A DNA stretch of 64,000 nucleotides, from NCBI RefSeq assembly GCF_014649495.1, contig NZ_BMTD01000002.1, positions 248,001 to 312,000 on the forward strand, written 5' to 3'. The notes under the pieces are model-generated. The model was not told where the DNA came from and did no database searches. It saw only the letters and a list, made by a program, of their open reading frames with translations. Shown here piece after piece: positions 8,756-18,861 of this stretch; within the stretch, counting starts at the first letter, position 1; each line of letters starts with the position of its first letter. Made by a program: the position numbers and the translations under genes. Source of the stretch: Streptomyces filipinensis. Its GTDB lineage: Bacteria; Actinomycetota; Actinomycetes; Streptomycetales; Streptomycetaceae.

Positions 8756-9736
8756 CTAGGACAGCCGCACGCGCGGGTCGATGAAGGCGTAGGCGGCGTC
8801 GACGATGATGTTGAACAGCAGGATCATGCTGGCGGAGAAGAGCATCACGCCGAGCAGCAGCGGCAGGTCGCTGAAGAAGACGGACTGGACGGCGAGGTTG
8901 CCGAGGCCGGGGAGGCCGAAGGTGTACTCGGTGATGATGGCGCCGCCGAACAGCGAGCCGAGGTCGATGCCGAAGATGGTGACGATCGGGATCAGCGAAC
9001 CGCGCCAGGCGTAGCGGAAGAAGACGTATCCGCGGGACATGCCCTTGGCGCGCGCGGTGCGGACGTGTTCCTCCTGGAGCTGTTCGATCATCGAGGAGCG
9101 CGCCATACGGGTGTACTGCGCGGCGAAGATCGTGGAGAGGATCACCCACGGGATGATGAGTCCCGTGAACCAGGACGCGGGGTCCTGGGTGAAGTCGTTG
9201 TAGGCGGGCTTGTCGAACCAGTGGGTCTGGTAGACGAGGATCGCCAGGGCCAGCGGGCCGAGGAAGTAGATCTGCAGCGAACTGATGACCATGGCGCCCG
9301 CGGTGGCCGTCTTGTCGATCAGGGTGCCGCGCCGCCAGGCGGCGAGCAGCCCGGTGCCGAGGCCGACGATCAGGAAGCACACGGCCGCGCCGAGGGTGAG
9401 CGAGACGGTGGTGGGCAGGCGGTCCATCAGGGTGCCCCAGACCTGCTCGTTGGTGTGGTACGAGTAGCCGAAGCAGGGGGCGGGGCAGGGCCCCTGGGCG
9501 AACTGGTTGCTGCCCAGGACGAGGTTGTGCAGGAAGATCCAGTACTGCTCGGTGATGGGCTTGTCGAGGCCGAGCACATGGTGGATGTTCGCGATGCTGT
9601 CCGGGTTGCACGTCTTGCCGCACATCAGCAGCGCCGGGTCCCGGGGCACCCCGAAGAACAGCAGGAACGTGACAATGCTCAACAGGAACAGGATGACGAC
9701 GGCACCGATGAACCGGCGCACGAGGAAGCGCAGCAT
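8756..9736 (-). CDS. bldKC: Peptide ABC transporter permease, DppB/OppB type (BldKC-like)
   Basis: A 326-residue inner-membrane protein with six predicted helices. The first starts at residue 10, a long external loop holds paired Cys residues ('MCGKTCNPDS' and 'GPCPAPCFGYSY'), and the EAA coupling loop reads 'VRTARAKGMSRGYVF'. The protein ends in 'AFIDPRVRLS', almost the same as the permease fragment at 2-454. It would form the translocation channel with the DppC-type permease encoded at the operon start. The Cys-rich external loop is larger than in E. coli DppB and may be disulfide-bonded. The symbol is inferred from gene order. Confidence 0.9.
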   Translation of the reverse strand: MLRFLVRRFIGAVVILFLLSIVTFLLFFGVPRDPALLMCGKTCNPDSIANIHHVLGLDKPITEQYWIFLHNLVLGSNQFAQGPCPAPCFGYSYHTNEQVWGTLMDRLPTTVSLTLGAAVCFLIVGLGTGLLAAWRRGTLIDKTATAGAMVISSLQIYFLGPLALAILVYQTHWFDKPAYNDFTQDPASWFTGLIIPWVILSTIFAAQYTRMARSSMIEQLQEEHVRTARAKGMSRGYVFFRYAWRGSLIPIVTIFGIDLGSLFGGAIITEYTFGLPGLGNLAVQSVFFSDLPLLLGVMLFSASMILLFNIIVDAAYAFIDPRVRLS

Positions 9737-9823
9737 GGCAGGGCAGCTCTCAGACGTCGGCGGCCTCGGCGGTGCCCGGCGCGTCCCGCTGGCGGGAGCG
9801 CGCCGGGTACCGGGCGGGGACGG

Positions 9824-11632
9824 TTACTTGATGAAGAGGCGACGCGGGTCGACGCCGCCGATCACGTCGTCGTAGACGAGGCCGCCGACCTTGGAGCCGG
9901 CGATCTGGGTCTGCTTGTAGTACCCGGTCGGGACGACGTTGACGACGTCCTTGACGATGTACTGGTCGAGCTTCTCCCACTCGGCCGCCGACTTGACCGG
10001 GTCGGTGATCTTGTTGATCCGGTCGATCTCACTGTTGATCTTCGGGTCGTTGACCTGCGAGTAGTTCTGCGCGCCGTCGGCGATCACACGGCCGTCGTAC
10101 AGCGGCGGGAGCACGGTCGAGGCGGACGGCCAGTCGGCACCCCACGCGGTGTGGAAGATGTCGTAGTTGTTGTTCAGCTTGGAGACCTGGTCGTAGTAGG
10201 TCTCGGACGGGATCTCCTGGCGCTGGACGTCGAAGCCGGCCTTCTTCAGGCCCGCCGCCATGGCGGTGGAGTACTGCTGGCCCTCGGGGGTGTTGATGTA
10301 GCCGAAGGTCAGCTTCATGTTGAGCTTGCCGGCCTTCTTCAGCAGCTCACGGGCCTTGTCCGGGTCACCGGCGGGCTTCTTCTTCTTGCCCCACGGGTCG
10401 AAGGAGGGGTCGTAGCCGGAGACGGTCGGGGAGATCAGGCCGCCCGCGACCTCCATGGCGTCGGTGCCGCCGTAGGCGCGCACGAACGGGGTGACCGGCA
10501 GCGCGTAGGCGATGGCCTCGCGGACCGTCTTGTCCTTCATGGCCGGGTGGCTCATGTTGATGTTCATCTGGCCGACGTAGGGCTGGTAGCCGGAGACCGT
10601 GCGGGACTTCATCTTCGGGTCCTTGAGCACCTGGGACAGGTTGCCCGCGTCGACCTGGTTGTTGAAGCTGAGGCCGGTCTGGTCGGCGCCGCTGTCGGCC
10701 AGCAGGGCCTTGGTGGAGGTCTCGTACTGCTGGTTGAACGTGATGTTGAACTGGTCCACGTACTGGTGCCGGATCGGGTCCGTCTTCGCGTCCCAGCTGG
10801 GGTTCTTGACCAGCACCATCGACTTGCCGGACTTGAACGACTGGATCTTGTACGGGCCGGACACCACCGGGGCCTTGTCGTACCGCTGCTTGGTGTCGCC
10901 CTTCTCCGAGACCACCGCGTAGCCGGACATCGCCAGCGCGTAGGGCAGGTCGGGGTGCGGGGACTTGAAGTGGAAGACGATGGTCTTGTCGTCCGGGGTC
11001 TCCAGCACGGAGCTGGGCAGGTGCTTGCCCTTGTACGGCCCGTCGGGCAGCAGCTTGCGGTAGGCGGCGCCGGAGGCGTTGGCGAGCCACTGCTGGAGGT
11101 AGGTGGGACCCTGGTTGATGAACGGCGCGAAGAGCCGCTCGACGCTGTGCCGGATGTCCTTGGACGTGATCGGCGTGCCGTCCTGGAACTTGATGCCGTC
11201 CTTGAGCGTGTACTTCCAGGTCTTGCCGCCGTCGGTGGTGGTCCCCGAATCGGTGGCGAGGTCACCGACCACCTCGTGCCCGCTGCCGTCGTCGGTGGTG
11301 GCCTTGTAGCCGGTCAGGCCTCTGTGCAGCAGCTGCGCGACGGACATCTGGTCCGAGACGTAGATCTGGCCCGGGTCGAGGTGCGCGTACGAGTCCCGCT
11401 GCAGCACCTCCATGGTGCCGCCCGTCTTGGCGCCGGGCACGGGAGCCGCCGGACCGGTGGAGTCCGCCGCGCCACCGAACTTGATGGACGCCTGCTGCCG
11501 TTTCGCGTTCTCCTGGTCCTTCTTGCCGTCGGTACCGGAGTCGCTGCCGCCCTTGCTGCAACCGGTGAGCACGAGAGCTCCGGCCGCGAGCACGGAGAGT
11601 GCGCCGTATGCGTGGCGTCCGCCCCTACTCAT
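9824..11632 (-). CDS. bldKB: Oligopeptide-binding lipoprotein, SBP_bac_5 family (BldKB-like)
   Basis: A 602-residue extracytoplasmic binding protein. The signal peptide ends in a lipobox (LVLTGC, Cys at residue 25), followed by a Gly/Ser/Lys-rich tether and then the large periplasmic-binding fold of the DppA/OppA type ('DPGQIYVSDQMSVAQLLHRG', 'YTLKDGIKFQDGTPITSKD'). It captures peptides outside the cell and hands them to the permeases. The ATG at 11632 is preferred because an AGGTGGGA site lies about 10 nt upstream and 'MSRGGRHAYG' is a normal n-region; a GTG five codons upstream is the alternative. In bldK mutants of S. coelicolor the lost import blocks aerial mycelium; the role here is inferred by synteny. 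Confidence 0.92.
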   Translation of the reverse strand: MSRGGRHAYGALSVLAAGALVLTGCSKGGSDSGTDGKKDQENAKRQQASIKFGGAADSTGPAAPVPGAKTGGTMEVLQRDSYAHLDPGQIYVSDQMSVAQLLHRGLTGYKATTDDGSGHEVVGDLATDSGTTTDGGKTWKYTLKDGIKFQDGTPITSKDIRHSVERLFAPFINQGPTYLQQWLANASGAAYRKLLPDGPYKGKHLPSSVLETPDDKTIVFHFKSPHPDLPYALAMSGYAVVSEKGDTKQRYDKAPVVSGPYKIQSFKSGKSMVLVKNPSWDAKTDPIRHQYVDQFNITFNQQYETSTKALLADSGADQTGLSFNNQVDAGNLSQVLKDPKMKSRTVSGYQPYVGQMNINMSHPAMKDKTVREAIAYALPVTPFVRAYGGTDAMEVAGGLISPTVSGYDPSFDPWGKKKKPAGDPDKARELLKKAGKLNMKLTFGYINTPEGQQYSTAMAAGLKKAGFDVQRQEIPSETYYDQVSKLNNNYDIFHTAWGADWPSASTVLPPLYDGRVIADGAQNYSQVNDPKINSEIDRINKITDPVKSAAEWEKLDQYIVKDVVNVVPTGYYKQTQIAGSKVGGLVYDDVIGGVDPRRLFIK

Positions 11633-11691
11633 CACGAAGGTTCCCACCTATCTGTGAAAGTGACGATCCGTGTGGTTGACGTGGTGCCAGG

Positions 11692-12726
11692 TCAGCGCGC
11701 GGTCTTGGGATCGAAGGCGTCTCTGACCGAGTCCCCGAGCAGGTTGAACGCGACGACGAAGATGATCATCGAAACGCCGGGGAAGAACATGTAGGTGATG
11801 TCGTTCTGCATCACCAGCTGGGTGGACGCCTTGGAGAACATCTGCCCCCAGTCCGGCGTCGGTTCGACGATGCCGACGCCCAGGAACGACAGACCGGCCT
11901 CGGCCGTCACGAAGTTGGGCAGCAGATACGTCGCCTGCACCAGCAGTGGGGTGACGATGTTCGGCAGGATCTCCTTGCGGATGATCCGCCAGGGCGAGGC
12001 GCCGCTGACCTTGGCCGCCTCGATGAACTCCCGCTCCCGCAGGGCGAGTGCGGTGCCGCGCAGGATGCGGCCGAGACCCATCCAGCCCAGGAACCACTGG
12101 ACGAGGATCAGGGCCACCACCCGGACGTAGGTCGGTGTCTCGTCGCGCGGGCTGACGAACAGGGAGACCACGACGGGCATGCTCGCGATGAAGAACAGCT
12201 GTGCCGGGAAGGCGAGCAGGAAGTCGATGACCCGGCCGATGAAGTAGTCGGTCCTGCCGCCGAGATAGCCGGCCGCGACACCGAGCAGGATGCCGGTCAC
12301 GACCACCGCGACGGTGACGGCGACCGAGATCATCAGCGAGGTGCGGATGCCGTAGATCAGCTTGGTGAAGACGTCGTAGCCGTTGCCGGGTTCGAGGCCG
12401 AACCAGAAGTCGCCGCCGATACCGCCGTTGGGCTGCACCGGCACGCCGGCGCTGTCGAAGAGGTCCGGGCGCTCGTCCGCGTACACCGTGTACGGGTTCT
12501 TGCCGTACAGCTTGGCGATCAGCGGGGCGAGCAGTCCGACCAGGAAGAAGAAGCCCACGACGTAGGCCGAGATCACGCCCGTGCGGTCGCGCCTGAAGCG
12601 CAGCCACATCAGCTGGCCGGGAGACCGGCCGTCGAGCTTGACGGCTTCGCCCTTCGTCTCCGGCCCTGGTTCGCCGTCGACGACGACCGAAGTCCCGCCA
12701 CCCTCAATGTCGATAGGACTTGTCAC
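11692..12726 (-). CDS. bldKA: Peptide ABC transporter permease, DppC/OppC type (BldKA-like)
   Basis: A 344-residue inner-membrane permease. A hydrophilic N-terminus of about 45 residues is followed by the first helix ('VISAYVVGFFFLVGLLAPLI'), a long external loop, and four to five more helices. The EAA loop reads 'REFIEAAKVSGASPWRII', as in OppC. The first gene of the five-gene importer operon, it starts with a GTG and has a weak ribosome site. The promoter should lie in the 350 bp to its right, before the typA terminator. The lipoprotein gene follows after 59 bp. Confidence 0.9.
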   Translation of the reverse strand: MTSPIDIEGGGTSVVVDGEPGPETKGEAVKLDGRSPGQLMWLRFRRDRTGVISAYVVGFFFLVGLLAPLIAKLYGKNPYTVYADERPDLFDSAGVPVQPNGGIGGDFWFGLEPGNGYDVFTKLIYGIRTSLMISVAVTVAVVVTGILLGVAAGYLGGRTDYFIGRVIDFLLAFPAQLFFIASMPVVVSLFVSPRDETPTYVRVVALILVQWFLGWMGLGRILRGTALALREREFIEAAKVSGASPWRIIRKEILPNIVTPLLVQATYLLPNFVTAEAGLSFLGVGIVEPTPDWGQMFSKASTQLVMQNDITYMFFPGVSMIIFVVAFNLLGDSVRDAFDPKTAR

Positions 12727-13077
12727 GGTTCGTCCGTTTCAAGGTATGAGTGACTCCACGCGTTCACCAACAGGAGAGGGTTCACGTCGTCCCCCCGACA
12801 CCCCTGACGGAGAGGCAGACACCCCCTGGTGCTCGTGAGTCGGCGCACTGTCCCCACAGTTCGCGACCCATTGACCCGAGCGCTTCGCGGCTAACTATCT
12901 GCCATGGGTCGACCACCGACCACTGCCCGTAGATCTCAATTCAGTCACGGATCGCCGCCGCATCTTCCAAAATCTGGACAAACTGTTCGACGGAAGAAGG
13001 CACGAAACGGACTTGTTACATGGCTATCGGGCAACGATCTCCGCATGCCGGACATAGGGCCCCCGAAAACGGGTTGC
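12727..13077. other. Intergenic region upstream of the bldK-type operon
   Basis: This stretch of about 350 bp lies between the first importer gene and the typA terminator. It has no convincing gene: the short open frames here lack ribosome sites and one runs through the terminator hairpin. It is less GC-rich than the coding DNA around 12870-13060, as expected for a promoter region serving the leftward importer. I could not pick a -10/-35 pair with confidence. Confidence 0.6.
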
Positions 13078-13117
13078 AAAAAGCCCGGGTGCCCCCACGC
13101 TGGGGGACACCCGGGCT
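13078..13117 (-). terminator. Strong intrinsic terminator of typA
   Basis: Read leftward, the arms AGCCCGGGTG-(T)-CCCCCA and TGGGGG-CACCCGGGCT pair over 16 bp with one bulged base and a 3-nt loop. They are followed by a run of five T (TTTTTG). It begins 15 bp after the typA stop codon. This is the clearest rho-independent terminator in the window. Confidence 0.92.
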
Positions 13118-13131
13118 CAACCGGCTTGGGA

Positions 13132-15039
<1,908 letters not shown>

Positions 15040-15193
15040 AAGCTGCCGTACTCCCGGAGTGGTGAGGATCGCCCTGCGCGTACGTCTGTGTCGCACGGGC
15101 CCTGCCGGGCTTGACACGCCACGGCCTCACCCCATGGTACGTGGCCCCGAGTGAGTCGGCCTTCTCAGGGCCGAGCCGTGATCTTTGTGCAGG

Positions 15194-17392
15194 TCACTTC
15201 GTGGGGCTGGGGGAGATCCTCGCCCCCTTCTTCAAGAAGCCCATGTCCTCGTAGACCGGCGTCTGGAAACCGAACGCCCCGGCGTTGACCAGATTCTTGC
15301 GGACCCCCACCAGCTGGGGCCGCTGGTAGAGGGGAATCGAGCCGCCCGCGGCCCAGATCCTGGCGTCCGCCTTGCGGATCAGGGAGACCTCCTCGTCCTC
15401 GTCCAGCGTCGCCATGGCCTGGTCGAAGAGCTGGTCGACCTGGTCGGTCCCCACCCGCGTGTAGTTCTGCTCGACGTTCACCGAGCCGTCCGCGGCCGGT
15501 ACCGGCTTCGCGTAGACCGGCCGGTCGTCCGTCGCCGGGAACGCGGAGGACGGCCACGAGTACAGCGCGAGGTCGTAGTCGCCGGAGGCGATGTGGTCCT
15601 TGAAGTAGCTCTCGTCGGAGACCTTGGTGATCGTCGTCCGGATCCCGAGCCGCTCCAGCATGGCCGAGATCCGCTCGGCGACCGAGTTCAGCGTCTCGGA
15701 GCCGGCGCCGGACGGCAGCACGAAGCGGAGCGCGAGCGCCTTGCCGTCCTTGGCGAGCAGGCCCGCCGGCGCGGCGGCCGGCGCGGCCGTGCCCTTGGGG
15801 GCGTACGCTCCGGGCACGCCTCCGTGCTTGCCCTCCTGCGCGATGTGCCGGTCCCCGCCGTCGTCGCGGCCCCCCGACTTGTCGTCGCCGCTCGTACCGT
15901 CCCCGCTCTTGTCGTCCTCGCCGACGATGTACGCGCCGTCGTCGCCGCCGTCGGACTTGTCCTCCTTCTCCTCCTGTCCCTTCTTGCCGGCGCGATCGCC
16001 CTCGGAGCCGGCCGCCTTCTCGCCCTTCTTCTCCTCCTTGACCGGGCCGCCCGGCACCCAGCCGGCCTCGGCGAGCAGCGCCTGCGCCCCCTTGGGGTCC
16101 TGGTCGCCGACCGCGTCGCTGCTGTCCGCGTAGGCGGGCTGCCCGGCCAGGGCGAGGTGGCTGCCCACCGGGACGGCGGGCAGGCCCAGCGGGGTGAGCA
16201 CCAGCCTGGCCAGTTCCTTGCGGTCCAGGGCGCGGGCGACGGCCCGGCGGACGCGCTCGTCGGCGAGGGGGCCCTCGGAGCCGTTGAGGGCGAGCTGGGT
16301 GTAGGCGGGCTCCAGCGACTTGCGGACCTCGACGCCCCGCAGCTGCTGCTGCTCGTCCAGGTACCGGGTGATGGCCCGGCGCAGCGTCGTCTGCCCGGCC
16401 CGGGCCTGGTCGGAGCCGACGCCGTGCGCCAGCGCCCAGGAGCGCAGCTTGGTCACGGAGGTCCTGCCGGACCCCTGCAGCGGGTTCGCGGTGCCGCGGG
16501 CGGCGAGCCCGATCCGCTCGGCATCGGCGGGGTCGACGTCGGCGAGGTCCACGCTGCCGTCGGCGAGCGCGACGGCCCGCTGGTCGTGGGGGACGGCGTG
16601 CAGCACGATCTCGTTGAGCTTGGCGGGCCTGCCCCACCAGCGCGGGTTACGGGTGAGGACCACGTCCTTGGCGGCGGTGTCGACCTTGTCCACCTTGAAG
16701 GGGCCGGCGGTGACCGTCAGCTTGCGGCGGGCCCCGTCGTTGAAGGCGTCCGGGGTGCCCATGACGTCCTTCGGGTACAGCGGCGAGAACAGCGACCTCC
16801 AGTCGGCGTAGGGCCGCGAGAAGGTGACCCGCACCTGCAGGTCGTTGGCGCCGCGCTCGATCTTCTCGATGCGGTCGTAACCGGCGTTGCGGGCGGTCCA
16901 GTACGCGCTGTTCCGGCCGGACAGGGCGCGCCACTGGGCGGCGAAGTCGGCGGCGCCGATCTCCCGGCCGTCGCTCCAGACGGCCTGCTGGTTCAGCTTG
17001 TACAGCACGACCTGGCGCGGCTCGGTCTCGATGACCTTGGCCGACTCCAGGTAGGCGGGATTGGCCACCGTCCGGCCGGTGGCGTCCAGCCGGAACATCG
17101 ACGGCAGCACGGCCTGGGCCACCCGGGTGGTGCCGGCGTCGGCGTCGGCCTGGAAGGTGTTCAGCGTCGCGGGGACGGCGTCCACCGCCCACTTCAGGGT
17201 GCCCCCGTCGGCGACCAGACCACGCGCGACCGGGGCGATGTCCTGCCCGGCCAGCGGTTTGCCGGCCTTGTCCTCGGAGTCGCAGCCGGCGAGAAGGGGC
17301 ACGGCGAGCACACCGGCGGTCAGAAAGGCGACCGAACGCATGACGCTCCGCTGGGGGTGCCGCGAGCGGGCGACGACGCCGTCGTGGGACAT
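15194..17392 (-). CDS. Large peptide-binding lipoprotein, SBP_bac_5 family
   Basis: A 732-residue extracytoplasmic binding protein. The ATG at 17392 has a GGAGG site 8 nt upstream; the signal peptide ends in the lipobox 'VPLLAGC'. The SBP_bac_5 fold is visible ('LNQQAVWSDGREIGAADF', 'RNPRWWGRPAKL'). It is about 100 residues longer than usual because of an acidic, Gly/Lys/Asp-rich low-complexity insert near residues 430-510 that probably forms a flexible surface loop. No permease or ATPase genes adjoin it, so it may serve the nearby bldK-type importer or act as a sensor. A tandem direct repeat lies just upstream of the start. Confidence 0.88.
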   Translation of the reverse strand: MSHDGVVARSRHPQRSVMRSVAFLTAGVLAVPLLAGCDSEDKAGKPLAGQDIAPVARGLVADGGTLKWAVDAVPATLNTFQADADAGTTRVAQAVLPSMFRLDATGRTVANPAYLESAKVIETEPRQVVLYKLNQQAVWSDGREIGAADFAAQWRALSGRNSAYWTARNAGYDRIEKIERGANDLQVRVTFSRPYADWRSLFSPLYPKDVMGTPDAFNDGARRKLTVTAGPFKVDKVDTAAKDVVLTRNPRWWGRPAKLNEIVLHAVPHDQRAVALADGSVDLADVDPADAERIGLAARGTANPLQGSGRTSVTKLRSWALAHGVGSDQARAGQTTLRRAITRYLDEQQQLRGVEVRKSLEPAYTQLALNGSEGPLADERVRRAVARALDRKELARLVLTPLGLPAVPVGSHLALAGQPAYADSSDAVGDQDPKGAQALLAEAGWVPGGPVKEEKKGEKAAGSEGDRAGKKGQEEKEDKSDGGDDGAYIVGEDDKSGDGTSGDDKSGGRDDGGDRHIAQEGKHGGVPGAYAPKGTAAPAAAPAGLLAKDGKALALRFVLPSGAGSETLNSVAERISAMLERLGIRTTITKVSDESYFKDHIASGDYDLALYSWPSSAFPATDDRPVYAKPVPAADGSVNVEQNYTRVGTDQVDQLFDQAMATLDEDEEVSLIRKADARIWAAGGSIPLYQRPQLVGVRKNLVNAGAFGFQTPVYEDMGFLKKGARISPSPTK

Positions 17393-17431
17393 CACTGCTA
17401 CCTCCGGGGAGCCGCTGGCTTTATGCTCACA

Positions 17432-17481
17432 TTTGTCGGTATATGGAGCTGATCACCTTTGGCGGTATATGGAGCTGATCA
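17432..17481. promoter_or_regulatory. Tandem 24-bp direct repeat between the lipoprotein gene and the sdh operon
   Basis: Two copies of TTTG(T/G)CGGTATATGGAGCTGATCA (24 bp) differ at one base and are 26 bp apart start to start. That places them on nearly the same face of the helix, about 2.5 turns apart. The unit contains a TGATCA palindrome. It lies 40-90 bp upstream of the leftward lipoprotein gene and about 225 bp upstream of the rightward sdh operon. The rest of the 314-bp gap (17393-17706) shows no gene. It looks like a regulator binding array. Confidence 0.6.
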
Positions 17482-17706
17482 GATCTATGCGGCCCACTGA
17501 AGAGGAAAGGATCCGGCAACCACGGGCGACACGGCGACGACGGGCGGTAACCCCACCCGTGCGGCGCAACACCACCCGAGATGCATCGGTGCGCCTCCGC
17601 CAATCGCTGCACATGCCTTCACAGCGGCACGTGCGGCGCGCAACACTCCAAGGCGCATGAACGTTGCCGCCCAGGCCCGCCGGACCCGCGGAAGTGAGGG
17701 CAAGTC

Positions 17707-17997
17707 ATGTCCGTGCACGACGACATCACCTCGGTCCAGCGTTCTCTCGACGATCTGTACCGGTCGCTGGGACGTCTGGAGCACCAGCTCGGCAGCGGCG
17801 GCATCGAGATGCGCCGGGTCCGACTGGACGCCGACCATCTGCGTGAGAGCGTGGCGCTGCTGCGCGAGGCGAGCGCCGCGCCGGACGCCCCGCGCCGGCC
17901 CGACCTCGTCACCATCTCCGACACGCCCTACGACATCAGCCTGTGGACGGACTCGGACGACGAGGGCCTGGGCGCCCGCGACCGCCGCGCCCCCTGA
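17707..17997 (+). CDS. Short helical protein leading the sdh operon
   Basis: A 96-residue soluble protein with no recognised family. Residues 1-60 look like one or two amphipathic helices with coiled-coil character ('QRSLDDLYRSLGRLEHQLGS', 'LRESVALLREAS'), and the C-terminus is acidic and loop-like. An AAGTC-type spacing without a clear ribosome site precedes the ATG. It ends 24 bp before the sdh membrane-anchor gene on the same strand, so it is likely co-transcribed. A role in complex assembly or regulation would be a guess from position only. Confidence 0.75.
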   Translation: MSVHDDITSVQRSLDDLYRSLGRLEHQLGSGGIEMRRVRLDADHLRESVALLREASAAPDAPRRPDLVTISDTPYDISLWTDSDDEGLGARDRRAP

Positions 17998-18021
17998 CCC
18001 CCGACCGACCGGAGCCCTGCC

Positions 18022-18843
18022 TTGGCCACTGGTACGGAACCCCAACAGAACAGCGGCGGCGTACGCACCACCGCGCGCGCCGCGATCACCGCCCCGCATC
18101 TGCGGACCGACCGCTGGTGGCTGGCGCCCGCCGTCACCGCGGCCGGTCTGCTGGCCTTCGTCGTCTACTCGACCTGGCGGGCCTTCGCGGGCGCGCACTA
18201 CTACGCGGCGCCGTACGTCTCGCCGTTCTACTCGCCCTGTCTGGCGCAGAACTGCAAGGACATGCCCTCGGGCCCGAACGCCGACCTCTTCGGCAGCTGG
18301 TGGACGATCTCCCCGGCGATCATCATCCTGGTCTTCCCGCTGGGCTTCCGGCTGACGTGCTACTACTACCGCAAGGCGTACTACCGCAGCTTCTGGGCGT
18401 CCCCGCCCGCCTGCGCGGTGGCCGAGCCGCACCGGACGTACACCGGCGAGACCCGCTTCCCGCTGATCCTGCAGAACGCCCACCGGTACTTCTTCTACGC
18501 GGCGATCCTGGTCGCGGGCGTGCTGACGTACGACACCGTGCTGTCCTTCCGCGATCCGCACGAGAACTGGGGCCACATGGGCCTCGGCACCGTCGTGTTC
18601 CTCGTCAACATCACCCTGATCTGGGCCTACACCATCTCCTGCCACTCCTGTCGGCACATCGTCGGCGGCAAGCTCAAACACTTCTCCAAGCACCCCGTGC
18701 GCTACAAGGCGTGGCAGTTCGTCGGCCGGCTCAACGCCCGCCACATGCAGCTGGCGTGGGCGTCGCTGCTGAGCGTGGCGCTCGCCGACTTCTACGTCTA
18801 TCTCGTCGCGTCCGGGGTCTTCGCCGACCCCCGTTTCTTCTAG
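18022..18843 (+). CDS. Succinate dehydrogenase membrane anchor (Sdh1-type)
   Basis: A 273-residue integral membrane protein with about five helices, starting at a TTG with GGAG 7 nt upstream. Length and position before SdhA and SdhB match the mycobacterial Sdh1 anchor (Rv0249c-type). The protein has several His residues in or next to helices ('RYFFYAAILVAG', 'SCHSCRHIVGGKLKHFSKHP') that may bind haem, and two Cys in 'PCLAQNCKD'. It would anchor the catalytic dimer and pass electrons between succinate/fumarate and quinone. The TTG start is unusual but well supported by spacing and by the N-terminus. Confidence 0.85.
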   Translation: MATGTEPQQNSGGVRTTARAAITAPHLRTDRWWLAPAVTAAGLLAFVVYSTWRAFAGAHYYAAPYVSPFYSPCLAQNCKDMPSGPNADLFGSWWTISPAIIILVFPLGFRLTCYYYRKAYYRSFWASPPACAVAEPHRTYTGETRFPLILQNAHRYFFYAAILVAGVLTYDTVLSFRDPHENWGHMGLGTVVFLVNITLIWAYTISCHSCRHIVGGKLKHFSKHPVRYKAWQFVGRLNARHMQLAWASLLSVALADFYVYLVASGVFADPRFF

Positions 18844-18861
18844 AACAGGTGGAGCCGTCTG

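Noticed and set aside
8399..11794. Very long open frame (1131 codons) on the + strand
   Set aside because: It runs antisense to the importer genes. Its product is a low-complexity Val/Arg/Gly/Asp-rich string, the usual mirror of GC-biased codons on the true strand.
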